From: Pseudochelatococcus sp050946405
GTDB lineage: Bacteria; Pseudomonadota; Alphaproteobacteria; Rhizobiales; Beijerinckiaceae
NCBI RefSeq assembly: GCF_050946405.1
Contig: NZ_JBMNUS010000001.1
Coordinates: 682,001-746,000, forward strand
Direction: 5' to 3'
Length of the DNA: 64,000 nucleotides
Shown here: piece by piece, positions 55,113-63,250 of the stretch
Numbering within the stretch: position 1 is the first letter of the stretch
How the letters are laid out: each line of letters begins with the position of its first letter
The notes under the pieces: generated by a model
The model's input: only the letters and a program-made list of their open reading frames with translations
What the model was told of the DNA's origin: nothing
Databases searched by the model: none
Position numbers and translations under genes: made by a program

Positions 55113-55703
55113 ATGCGCGTCCTGATGCTTGCGTCCTGTATCCTTGCTGCCTGTTCGCTCGCGGTGTCCGCGCCGGCGATGGCCTCCTCCGGCCGTCCCG
55201 TGCAGGTCGCGCAGGCGGAGGCAGCCGACCCGCAGGACACCGTGCTGCTCGATACGGCGCACGGCCGTGTCACCATCCGGCTGCGGCCGGATCTCGCTCC
55301 CCGGCATGCCGAGCGCATCCGCGCCCTCGCGAGCCAGGGCTTTTATGACGGCGTGGTGTTCCACCGCGTGATTCCCGGCTTCATGGCGCAGACGGGCGAC
55401 CCGACCGGCACCGGGCGCGGCGGCTCCGATCTGCCTGACCTGCCGGCGGAATTTTCCCGCGCGACGTTCAAGCGCGGCACCGTCGGCATGGCGCGGGCGC
55501 AGAACCCGAATTCCGCCAACTCGCAGTTCTTCATCTGCTTCGACGATGCATCCTTTCTCGACGGTCAGTATACGGTGATCGGCGAGGTGATCGCGGGCAT
55601 GGAGGCGGTGGACCGCATCAAGGCCGGCACCAGCGCCAACAACGGCGCCGTCGACAATCCCGACAAGATCGTCAGGATGCGCCTTGCCTCGGACGGCAAG
55701 TGA
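55113..55703 (+). CDS. ppiA: Periplasmic cyclophilin-type peptidyl-prolyl isomerase
   Basis: 196 residues. A signal peptide (MRVLMLASCILAACSLAVSAPAMA-S) sends it to the periplasm. The cyclophilin core has FYDGVVFHRVIPGFMAQTGDPTGTGRGG, the NSANSQFFIC segment and FLDGQYTVIGEVIAGMEAVDRI. The F-x-x-Q motif (FMAQ) and catalytic Arg (HRV) are present. A GGAGG Shine-Dalgarno precedes ATG 55113. A cytoplasmic paralogue follows after 94 bases. Confidence 0.93.
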   Translation: MRVLMLASCILAACSLAVSAPAMASSGRPVQVAQAEAADPQDTVLLDTAHGRVTIRLRPDLAPRHAERIRALASQGFYDGVVFHRVIPGFMAQTGDPTGTGRGGSDLPDLPAEFSRATFKRGTVGMARAQNPNSANSQFFICFDDASFLDGQYTVIGEVIAGMEAVDRIKAGTSANNGAVDNPDKIVRMRLASDGK

Positions 55704-55797
55704 TACCGAAGCTCCGGTCTTCGATTGCTCGCGTGCGGGCTTCGCTCAAGCCCGATTACATCAAGCCGGCATCCAGTCGCCGCAGAAAGGAACCATC

Positions 55798-56301
55798 ATG
55801 ACCGCCACCGTTGACGCGGAAAACACGCTTGTTCTCGAAACGACGAAGGGCCGCGTGGTGATCGCGCTGCGCCCGGACCTCGCGCCCCTGCATGTGGCGC
55901 GCATCAAGGAACTGGCGCGCGCGAAGTTCTATGACGGCATCGTCTTCCACCGTGTCATCGAGGGCTTCATGGCGCAGGTCGGCTGCCCGCACGGCACCGG
56001 CACCGGCGGCTCCGACCTGCCCGACCTCAAGGCGGAGTTCAACGCCGAGCCCCACGTGCGCGGCACCGTCTCGATGGCGCGGGCGCAGAACCCCAATTCC
56101 GCCAACTCGCAGTTCTTCATCTGCTTTTCCGACGCGCGCTTCCTCGACAAGCAATATACCGTCTGGGGCAAGGTGATCGAGGGCATGGAGAACGTCGACA
56201 AGATCAAGCGCGGCGAGCCCGTGCGCGATCCCGATTCCATCGTCACCGCGCGCGTCGCCGCCGACGTCGCGGGTGAAACGGACGCCGGAAAGGACGCGTA
56301 A
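55798..56301 (+). CDS. ppiB: Cytoplasmic cyclophilin-type peptidyl-prolyl isomerase
   Basis: 167 residues without a signal peptide. The core FYDGIVFHRVIEGFMAQVGCPHGTGTGGSDLPDLKAEF is very like the preceding gene, so the pair looks like a duplication with different locations. NSANSQFFICFSDARFLDKQYTVWGKVIEGMENVDKI follows. The ATG has AAAGGA upstream. queA begins 11 bases after the stop, suggesting one transcript ppiB-queA-tgt. Confidence 0.94.
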   Translation: MTATVDAENTLVLETTKGRVVIALRPDLAPLHVARIKELARAKFYDGIVFHRVIEGFMAQVGCPHGTGTGGSDLPDLKAEFNAEPHVRGTVSMARAQNPNSANSQFFICFSDARFLDKQYTVWGKVIEGMENVDKIKRGEPVRDPDSIVTARVAADVAGETDAGKDA

Positions 56302-56312
56302 GCTTTTCCGCG

Positions 56313-57398
56313 ATGGACGTTTCCCTGTTCGACTTCGCCCTGCCGGAAGCTTCCATCGCCCTGCGTCCGGCCCATCCGCGCGACGGCGCGCGCTTGCTTG
56401 CGGTGCGCCCGGAGGGGCTCGCGGATCATGTGGTGCGCGATCTGCCGGGGCTGCTGCGGCCGGGCGACGTGCTGGTGCATAACGACACGCGCGTCATTCC
56501 CGCCCGCCTCTACGGCATCCGCGTGCGCGGCGAGGCGGCGACGCGGGTGGAGGTGATGCTGCACAAGCGCGAATCGGCCGATTCGTGGCGCGCTTTCGCG
56601 CGGCCCGGCAAGCGCCTGCGGGCGGGCGAGCGCATCCGCTTCGGTGACGGGAGCGAGGGCCATGCCTGCGAGCTGGCCGCGCTCGACGCCGAGATCGTGG
56701 AGAAGGGCGAGGGCGGCGAGGTGCTGTTGCGCTTCGCCTTCTCGGGGCCGGCGCTGGACGAGGCGATCACGCGTTTCGGCCACATGCCGCTGCCGCCGTA
56801 CATCGCCTCTAAACGCGAGGACGACGCGGCCGATCTGGCCGACTACCAGACGATCTACGCGCGGCGCGACGGCGCGGTCGCGGCCCCCACGGCCGGGCTG
56901 CATTTCACCGACGATCTCGCGGCGCGGCTGGAGGCGGCGGGCATCGCGCGGCGCTTCGTGACGCTGCATGTCGGCGCCGGCACGTTCCTGCCCGTCAAGG
57001 CGGACGACACGCGCGACCATGTCATGCATGCCGAATGGGGTGAGATCGACGCCGACACCGCCACCGCGCTGAACGCAGCGCGGGCGCGCGGCGGGCGGAT
57101 CGTCGCGACCGGCACCACGGCGCTGCGGCTGCTCGAAAGCGCCGCGCAGGCGGACGGCACCATCGCGCCCTTCGCCGGCGAGACCTCCATCTTCATCACC
57201 CCCGGTTATCGTTTCAGGGCGGTCGATATTCTGATGACCAATTTCCACTTGCCTCGCTCCACGTTGTTCATGCTGGTGAGCGCCTTCGCGGGACTCGAGG
57301 CCATGCAGGCGGCCTATGCCCATGCGATAGAGGCCGGCTATCGCTTCTATTCCTACGGCGACGCCAGCCTGCTGTTTCGCAATGACGGAGCGGCATGA
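56313..57398 (+). CDS. queA: S-adenosylmethionine:tRNA ribosyltransferase-isomerase
   Basis: 361 residues. It transfers the ribosyl part of SAM to 7-aminomethyl-deazaguanine in tRNA to form epoxyqueuosine. Family features: FDFALPEASIALRPAHPRDGARLL, GDVLVHNDTRVIPARLYG, FGHMPLPPYI, DYQTIYARRDGAVAAPTAGLHFTDDL and NFHLPRSTLFMLVSAFAG. The length is normal. The stop overlaps the tgt ATG by four bases. Confidence 0.97.
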   Translation: MDVSLFDFALPEASIALRPAHPRDGARLLAVRPEGLADHVVRDLPGLLRPGDVLVHNDTRVIPARLYGIRVRGEAATRVEVMLHKRESADSWRAFARPGKRLRAGERIRFGDGSEGHACELAALDAEIVEKGEGGEVLLRFAFSGPALDEAITRFGHMPLPPYIASKREDDAADLADYQTIYARRDGAVAAPTAGLHFTDDLAARLEAAGIARRFVTLHVGAGTFLPVKADDTRDHVMHAEWGEIDADTATALNAARARGGRIVATGTTALRLLESAAQADGTIAPFAGETSIFITPGYRFRAVDILMTNFHLPRSTLFMLVSAFAGLEAMQAAYAHAIEAGYRFYSYGDASLLFRNDGAA

Positions 57399-58531
57399 TG
57401 GCGGCGTTTTCGTTCGCGGTCGCCGCGCGTGACGGCGCGGCGCGCACGGGCGTCATCAGCCTGCCGCGCGGCGAGATCCGCACGCCCGCCTTCATGCCGG
57501 TGGGCACGGCGGCGACCGTCAAGGCCATGCATGCGCATGAGGTGCGCGCGCTCGGGGCCGACGTGCTGCTCGGCAACACCTATCACCTCATGCTGCGCCC
57601 CGGCGCGGAGCGGGTGGCGCGGCTCGGCGGCCTGCACCGGCTGATGAACTGGCCGCATCCCATCCTTACCGATTCGGGCGGCTTTCAGGTGATGTCGCTC
57701 GCCACGCTGCGCCGCATCGACGAGAAGGGCGTCGTCTTCCAGTCGCATATCGACGGGGCGCGCTACGAGCTGACGCCGGAGCGGGCCATCGCGATTCAGG
57801 GGCTGCTCGGCTCCGACATCCAGATGCAGCTCGACGAATGCGTGAAATTGCCCTGCACCGACGAGGAGGCGGCGCGCGCCATGCGCCTCAGCCTGCGCTG
57901 GGCGGAGCGCTGCCGCCTGGCCTTCGCCGGCCAGCCGGGGCGGGAGGAATGGGGGCGCGCGCTGTTCGGCATCGTGCAGGGCGGCGCGAACCGCGCGCTG
58001 CGCGTGGAAAGCGCGCGGGAACTCACCGGCATGGACTTCGAGGGCTATTCCATCGGCGGGCTCGCGGTGGGCGAGCCGCAGGACGTCATGCTCGCCATGA
58101 TCGAGACCGTGATGCCGCACCTGCCGGACGGCAAGCCGCACTACCTGATGGGCGTCGGCACGCCGGATGACATCGTGGAATCGGTGCGCCGGGGCGTCGA
58201 CATGTTCGATTGCGTGATGCCGACGCGGGCGGGGCGGCACGGGCAGGTGTTCTCCCGCTTCGGCCGGCTCAACATGAAGAACGCCCGCCATGCGGACGAT
58301 CCGCGCCCGGTCGACGAGCAATCCTCATGGGAGCCGGCGCGCACCTATTCGCGCGCCTATCTGCACCATCTGGTGAAGTCCGGCGAGATTCTCGGCATGA
58401 TGCTGCTGACCGGCATCAACCTCGCCTATTATCAGGAGCTGATGGCCGGCCTGCGGGCGGCGATCGCGGAGCGGCGGCTCGACGACTTCATCGCCGCGAC
58501 GAAGGAGGGCTGGGCGCGCGGCGATGCATGA
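57395..58531 (+). CDS. tgt: Queuine tRNA-ribosyltransferase, zinc-site-less form
   Basis: 378 residues. It exchanges G34 in GUN-anticodon tRNAs for preQ1. The catalytic elements are intact: general base D93 in ILTDSGGFQVMSL, nucleophile D272 in MFDCVMPTRAGRHG, and GGLAVGE. The zinc region differs: where Zymomonas Tgt has CxCxxC the sequence is EQSSWEPARTYSRAYLHHL (about 308-326), and the fourth ligand His is Ile in LTGINLAYYQ (near 342). None of the four ligands is seen. It is coupled to queA by an ATGA overlap, and its last 44 bases overlap the next, convergent gene. Confidence 0.95.
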   Translation: MMAAFSFAVAARDGAARTGVISLPRGEIRTPAFMPVGTAATVKAMHAHEVRALGADVLLGNTYHLMLRPGAERVARLGGLHRLMNWPHPILTDSGGFQVMSLATLRRIDEKGVVFQSHIDGARYELTPERAIAIQGLLGSDIQMQLDECVKLPCTDEEAARAMRLSLRWAERCRLAFAGQPGREEWGRALFGIVQGGANRALRVESARELTGMDFEGYSIGGLAVGEPQDVMLAMIETVMPHLPDGKPHYLMGVGTPDDIVESVRRGVDMFDCVMPTRAGRHGQVFSRFGRLNMKNARHADDPRPVDEQSSWEPARTYSRAYLHHLVKSGEILGMMLLTGINLAYYQELMAGLRAAIAERRLDDFIAATKEGWARGDA

Positions 58532-59561
58532 CGGCGACGAAGTCGTCCGACGGCTGCGGATCGGCCAGCAGGCGCGCGATGCGGCTGGCGAACGGCAGGC
58601 GGTAGTGCAGCGGGTCCCAGAAATTGGCATCCTCGCGCGTCATGGCGGACGGGCGGCGGAAGTCGAGCACGGTCGCGTTGCGGCGTGCGCCGAGCATGGC
58701 GAAATGCGCCTTGCAGGCGCGCTCCATCTCGTCGGCGCGTGAGCCGGGAAGCGGCAGCGCGCTGGCATGCGCGGGCGGAAACACCAGAAACACGCGCGTC
58801 TCGGTCGGAAGCGTCCGCAGCAGATCGTCGAGCCATGCGCTCGCCGGAAAGCGCCATCCGACCGCCGCTTCGGCGGGGGAGGCGGGCAGGTCCTCGGCGC
58901 TGCTCACGCGCCGCAGGTGAAGGCGAGCGCGCTCAACATCATAGAAGGCATCCGGCGGAACGAAAATACCGTAGCCGTCCTCGCGCAGCGACGTGTCGCG
59001 CAGGCCGAGGCGGTGGGAGACGAGACGGCCGGCGATCTCCAGCGTCTTGAGATTGAGGGCGTCGCGCCAGTCGTTCCAGCGGTCGTCGTCGTAGAAGCGC
59101 ACGGGGAAGGCGCGGAAGGTGAGGCGCCGGGCCTGCGCGTCGGCATCGGCGTCGCACCAGGCGCGGTCGAGACCGAACACGAGCGCCGCCGGCGCCGGTT
59201 CCGCCGCCACGAACAGGCGGGCGAGCTGCATCTGCTCCCACGGCGTCGCCGCGTTCATCGCGAGATTGGCGAAGCGGACCGGCCGGCCGGGCGCCCCGAG
59301 CAGGCCGTCGAGTTCCTCGGGATCGAGCAGCCGCAGCGACGAGGTGCCGAAGACGGCGGCATTGAAACGGTGCGAGCGGGCGATCTGCGGATACATGTAC
59401 CGCTGGTTGATGTCCACGATCGGACGCGGCGCATCGCCCGCGCGCACGCGGATGCCGTAGGGATCGACGATGGCGATGAAGCCGGTGAGCGCAGCGCCCG
59501 CCAAGGCCAGCGCGGCGAGAAAGGTCGTTACGAAACGCCGCCAGAGAAACGGGGAATCCAT
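58488..59561 (-). CDS. Membrane-anchored SGNH-hydrolase-like protein of unknown function
   Basis: 357 residues. One N-terminal helix (FVTTFLAALALAGAALTGFIAIV, about 10-32) precedes a large domain probably on the periplasmic side. FGTSSLRL (about 71-78) resembles SGNH block I (G-x-S), and DPLH (316-319) resembles block V (D-x-x-H), giving a possible Ser-His-Asp site with S74/S75, D316 and H319. The pattern recalls DltD and AlgJ/AlgX surface-polymer acylation proteins, but identity is unproven. Its stop lies inside tgt. The DsbA-family gene ends 5 bases before its start. Confidence 0.7.
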   Translation of the reverse strand: MDSPFLWRRFVTTFLAALALAGAALTGFIAIVDPYGIRVRAGDAPRPIVDINQRYMYPQIARSHRFNAAVFGTSSLRLLDPEELDGLLGAPGRPVRFANLAMNAATPWEQMQLARLFVAAEPAPAALVFGLDRAWCDADADAQARRLTFRAFPVRFYDDDRWNDWRDALNLKTLEIAGRLVSHRLGLRDTSLREDGYGIFVPPDAFYDVERARLHLRRVSSAEDLPASPAEAAVGWRFPASAWLDDLLRTLPTETRVFLVFPPAHASALPLPGSRADEMERACKAHFAMLGARRNATVLDFRRPSAMTREDANFWDPLHYRLPFASRIARLLADPQPSDDFVAVMHRRAPSPPSSRR

Positions 59562-59566
59562 GTCGT

Positions 59567-60226
59567 TCAGGCGCTCGCCGCCTGATCGAGCACTTCGGCC
59601 AGCGCCTCCGCCGGTTGCGCGCCGGCGACGCCGTAGCGCCCGTCGACAATGAAGAACGGCACGCCGGTGACGCCGAGACGGGCGGCGACGGCGATTTCGT
59701 CCGCGACTTCCTGCTTGTCCCATTCGCCCGACAGGCGCGTGGCGACGACATCGCCGTCGAGCCCCGCGCTCTCCGCCACGGCGCGCAGAACGGCGGGATC
59801 GCCGATATCCGCGCCTTCCGTGAAGTAGAGCGCGAAAAGCCGCTCCGCCACCGCGCCCTGCGCGCCGGATGGCTGCGCCCAGCGGATCAGGCGGTGGGCG
59901 TCGAGCGTGTTGGGCGCGCGGGTGATGCGGTCGAAGCGGAAGTCGATGCCTTGCTCGCGGCCGAGTTCGGCGAGGCGCGCGTGGATGGCGTCGATGCGCG
60001 CCTGATCGCCCAGCTTTTGCAGCAGGTAGGTCTTGCGGTCGAGGCCGCCGGCCGGCACCGCAGGATCGAGCTGGAACGGCCGCCAGTTGACGGAAACGTC
60101 GAGCGCCGGGCGCAGGAGAAGCGCGCGCGAGAGATGCTTCGAGCCGAGATAGCACCAGGGGCAGACGACATCCGAAACGATGTCGACGGTGAGGGCCTTG
60201 CGGGCGGGGGAATCCGTGACGGTCAT
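59567..60226 (-). CDS. DsbA family oxidoreductase (FrnE type)
   Basis: 219 residues, no signal peptide, so cytoplasmic. The redox motif CPWC (C22, C25) lies in VSDVVCPWCYLGSKHL. The helical insert and the cis-Pro loop GVTGVPFFIVDGRYGVAGAQP follow the FrnE/2-hydroxychromene isomerase-like family. Members help oxidative stress resistance or act as disulfide isomerases. It is close upstream of the SGNH-like gene on the same strand (5 bases), so the two are probably co-expressed. Confidence 0.92.
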   Translation of the reverse strand: MTVTDSPARKALTVDIVSDVVCPWCYLGSKHLSRALLLRPALDVSVNWRPFQLDPAVPAGGLDRKTYLLQKLGDQARIDAIHARLAELGREQGIDFRFDRITRAPNTLDAHRLIRWAQPSGAQGAVAERLFALYFTEGADIGDPAVLRAVAESAGLDGDVVATRLSGEWDKQEVADEIAVAARLGVTGVPFFIVDGRYGVAGAQPAEALAEVLDQAASA

Positions 60227-60256
60227 GCGCGTTCCGCTTCGTTGCTTCTGTCGATG

Positions 60257-62170
60257 TTACGGCTCTCGCCACCAGCTGTCGATGACCGGGCCGAACAGCG
60301 GCACTTTCTCCGGCCGCCTGATCCCGGCGCGGCGCGCCATCCATTGCCCGTCGGCGTGGAACAGCGGCACGACATAAAAGCCCGAAAGCAGCGCGCGGTC
60401 GAGAGCGCGCACCGCGTCCGTGAAGCCTTCCGCCGTCCGGGCGCCGACGAGGGCGTCGATGGCGGCGTCGATGGCCGGCGATTTCGCGCCGGTGATGTTG
60501 AGCGATCCCGGCCTGTCGGCCGCGGCGGAGGACCAGCGGTTCAACTGCTCCGAGCCCGGCGACGCCGAAACGTTCCAGGTGTAGAGAATGACGTCGAAAT
60601 CGGCCGCGAGCAGCCGCTTCCAGTATTGCGCCTCGTCGACGAGACGCACGCTCGCGGCGACGCCGGCGGGTTCCAGCGCCCGGGCGAAATTGAGCGCAAG
60701 GCGCTCCTGATCGCGCGAGACCACCATGATCTCGAAGGCGAGCGCCTCGCCGTCGCGCCCGCGCAGCACCCCGTCCTGCAACGCGAAGCCCGCGTCTTCC
60801 AGCAGGCCGAGCCCCCTGCGGATCATTTGCCGGTCCCGCCCCGATCCGTCCGCCTGCGGCGGCCGCCACGCGCCCTCCAGAATGTCGGCGCGCACCGCGC
60901 CGGGGAAAGGGGCAAACAGCGCCCGCTCGCCGGCGGAAGCCGGGATGCCGGCCGAGGATAATTGAGAGCCGGCGAAATAGCTGTCGGTCCGGCTGTAGAG
61001 ATCGTAGAACAGGTTGCGGTTGATCCACGGAAAATCGAGAAAATAGCCGAGCGCCTCGCGCACGCGGACATCGGAGAGCGGCTCCCTGCGGCTGTTGAGG
61101 GCGAAACCGTACATCGCGCGCGGCGTGCCGACCGGCAGCCTCTCCCGAATCACCGCGCCGTTCTGCACGGCCGGGAAATCGTAGCCGATGGCCCAGCGCG
61201 CCGCGCTCGTCTCGATCCTCACGTCATAGAGCCCGGCCTTGAACGCCTCGAACTGCGTGTTGACGTCGCGATAATAGTCGAAGCGGATTTCGTCGAAATT
61301 GTAGAGGCCGCGCGTGACCGGCAGGTCCCGCGCCCAGAAATCGGGATTGCGCCGGAAGGTGATGCTGCGGCCCGCGTCCACCGCCGCGACGACATAGGGG
61401 CCGGAGCCTACGGGCGTGCGGAAGGTCGTCTGCTCGAACGTTTCGGGATCGATGAGATGGGCCGGCAGCACCGGCATCTGCGCGAGGATGAGCGGCGTTT
61501 CCCTGTTGCCCGGCTTCAGGTCGAAGCGCACGGTCAGCGGATCGATGACTTCAGCGGCTTCCACCTGGCCGTAGAAGCTGCGATAGTACATCTGCCCCTT
61601 CTCGCGCAGCAGGCGGAAGCTGAACAGCACGTCCTCGGCGGTGAGGGGATGTCCGTCCGAAAAGCGGGCGCGCGGGTCGAGGTGAAAGACGATGAAGCTG
61701 CGGTCGTCGGGCATGCGCGCCGCCTCGGCGACGAGCCCGTAGAGCGAGAAGGGTTCGTCGGCGGAGCGCGCCATCAGCGGCTGGAACACCAGCGTCGTGA
61801 TGCCCTGCGCCGCGATGCCCTTCGGCACATGGGGATTGAGGTTGTCGAACGTGCCGATGATGCTCTGGACGAGCCGGCCGCCCTTCGGGGCATCGGGATT
61901 GGCGTAGGGCAGCGCCGCGAAACCTGCGGGCAACCGCGGCTCGCCGTGCATGGCGATCGACGTGCGCCGCGGCAGCGGCGTCCAGTCGTCGCGCCCGGCG
62001 GCCGCGCCCGGCCCCGCGGCGGCGAGCAGCAGGAGCCAGAGGCCGGCCGCAAGCAGCGCGGCGAAAACGCCGCGGCGCGGGCGCGCCGCCGCAACGGCGG
62101 TCGATGGCCTGGGCGTTAGGGGCAGCTTGGGCATCATGGGCACGGACGATCCCGTCATGGTGATTCGCAT
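60257..62170 (-). CDS. Extracellular peptide-binding protein (SBP family 5, YejA-like)
   Basis: 637 residues. An Arg-containing N-terminus and hydrophobic GVFAALLAAGLWLLLLAAAGPGAAAG form the export signal, so the protein is periplasmic. SBP_bac_5 features: HGEPRLPAGFAALPYANPDAPKGGRLVQ, a typical YejA opening, then FDNLNPHVPKG, RFSDGHPLTAEDVLFSFRLL and LSDVRVREALGYFLDFPWINRNLFY. YejA/microcin-type proteins feed oligopeptides to YejBEF. The permease and ATPase genes are not adjacent here. ATGs at 62158 and 62137 are alternative starts. Confidence 0.93.
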   Translation of the reverse strand: MRITMTGSSVPMMPKLPLTPRPSTAVAAARPRRGVFAALLAAGLWLLLLAAAGPGAAAGRDDWTPLPRRTSIAMHGEPRLPAGFAALPYANPDAPKGGRLVQSIIGTFDNLNPHVPKGIAAQGITTLVFQPLMARSADEPFSLYGLVAEAARMPDDRSFIVFHLDPRARFSDGHPLTAEDVLFSFRLLREKGQMYYRSFYGQVEAAEVIDPLTVRFDLKPGNRETPLILAQMPVLPAHLIDPETFEQTTFRTPVGSGPYVVAAVDAGRSITFRRNPDFWARDLPVTRGLYNFDEIRFDYYRDVNTQFEAFKAGLYDVRIETSAARWAIGYDFPAVQNGAVIRERLPVGTPRAMYGFALNSRREPLSDVRVREALGYFLDFPWINRNLFYDLYSRTDSYFAGSQLSSAGIPASAGERALFAPFPGAVRADILEGAWRPPQADGSGRDRQMIRRGLGLLEDAGFALQDGVLRGRDGEALAFEIMVVSRDQERLALNFARALEPAGVAASVRLVDEAQYWKRLLAADFDVILYTWNVSASPGSEQLNRWSSAAADRPGSLNITGAKSPAIDAAIDALVGARTAEGFTDAVRALDRALLSGFYVVPLFHADGQWMARRAGIRRPEKVPLFGPVIDSWWREP

Positions 62171-62477
62171 CGGAGTTTAGGCGATCCTCCCGTCGGCGCG
62201 GAGCGCACTTATCGCCCGATAACCGCACCAATTCGTGAACGGCGCTGGAAAGCGATCGCCAGACAGGGTAAACACCGCCTTGTCGCATGTCATCCCGGAC
62301 GCCGCGCCGGCGTTCACGTGGCATGAAACTGTGGCATGAAACTGATGCCGCGCTGTCCCGTTTTCCGGGGGGCGGCCATCCGGTGCGGGCATCGGGACAG
62401 CGGGTTCGTATTATTTGCCGGGAATGGGCCGGGGGGCGATGGTCGTGTATCTGTCAATCATGAAAGAGGATCAGTCG
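62171..62477. other. Divergent promoter interval before the IalB-family gene
   Basis: About 300 bases without a gene, shared by the minus-strand peptide-binding protein and the plus-strand IalB-type gene. A direct repeat TGGCATGAAACTG occurs twice near 62319-62345. Nothing else is clear. Confidence 0.5.
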
Positions 62478-63194
62478 ATGAGCCGCGTGAAACAATCGGC
62501 GCCGCTGCGGGCCGCCAGCGGGATAGCGATGGCGCTGGTGGCGGGGATGAGCGCGCTTGCGCCCGTCGCAACCTACGCCCAGACGGCGCCCGCCCAGGGC
62601 CAGCAGCAGCAGCCGACCGGCCCCACCGTCGTCCAGCTCAAGGCCGAGCCGTCACAGGCGGAATGGACGAAGGTCTGTGGCCGCGACGAGGGCGCGAACA
62701 AGGAAATCTGCTACACGACGCGCGATTTCGTGAGCGATCAGGGCCAGCCGGTGCTGGCGGTGGCGGTTTATGACGTGAAGGGCGAGCCGACCAAGATCGC
62801 GCGCTTCCTCATGCCGCTCGGCCTGCTGCTGCGGCCGGGCCTGCGCTTCTTCGTGGACAAGAACGATCCGATCGCCGGGCAATACGCGATCTGCTTCCCG
62901 AACGGCTGCTTCGCCGAGGCGCCCGTGCAGGACGCGTTCATCAACTCGCTCAAGCGCGGCAACATCCTCAACATCAGCGCGCAGAACCAGGTCGGGCGCG
63001 AGGTTACTTTCGCCGTTCCGCTCGCCGGCTTCACCAAGGGTTTCGACGGCAAGCCGATCGATCCGCAGGCGCTGGAGCAGCAGCAGCGGCAATTGCAGGA
63101 GGCGCTCCAGAAGCGCTCCGAGGAGCTGCGCCAGCGTGCCGGACAGCCGGGCGGCGCACCCGCACCGGCGCCTGCACCCGCGCCGGCCCAGTAA
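62478..63194 (+). CDS. Invasion-associated locus B (IalB) family protein
   Basis: 238 residues. A signal peptide (ASGIAMALVAGMSALAPVATYA-Q) exports it. The IalB domain is seen in EWTKVCGRDEGANKEICYTTRDFVSDQGQPVLAVAVYD and LRPGLRFFVDKNDPIAGQYAICFPNGCFAEAPV, with the usual cysteine pattern. After the domain come a Gln/Glu-rich helix (ALEQQQRQLQEALQKRSEELRQR) and an Ala-Pro tail. ATG 62478 has AGAGGA upstream; an in-frame ATG at 62460 is less likely. The family name comes from Bartonella; in most species it is an envelope protein of unknown role. Confidence 0.92.
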   Translation: MSRVKQSAPLRAASGIAMALVAGMSALAPVATYAQTAPAQGQQQQPTGPTVVQLKAEPSQAEWTKVCGRDEGANKEICYTTRDFVSDQGQPVLAVAVYDVKGEPTKIARFLMPLGLLLRPGLRFFVDKNDPIAGQYAICFPNGCFAEAPVQDAFINSLKRGNILNISAQNQVGREVTFAVPLAGFTKGFDGKPIDPQALEQQQRQLQEALQKRSEELRQRAGQPGGAPAPAPAPAPAQ

Positions 63195-63224
63195 GCGCGC
63201 CGGCCCGATCGGCGGCGGCAACGA

Positions 63225-63250
63225 CCCCGGTGAACTTCACCGGGGTTTTT
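63225..63250 (+). terminator. Rho-independent terminator after the IalB-family gene
   Basis: CCCCGGTG (63225-63232) pairs with CACCGGGG (63238-63245) across AACTT and is followed by TTTTT. It overlaps the stop codon of the opposite-strand gene at 63237, so the hairpin lies partly in coding sequence. Confidence 0.88.

Noticed and set aside
58488..61028. 846-codon frame spanning the SGNH-like, DsbA-type and peptide-binding genes
   Set aside because: Only the part from 59561 down is a credible protein. The upstream part is an alternative frame of the two other well-supported genes.
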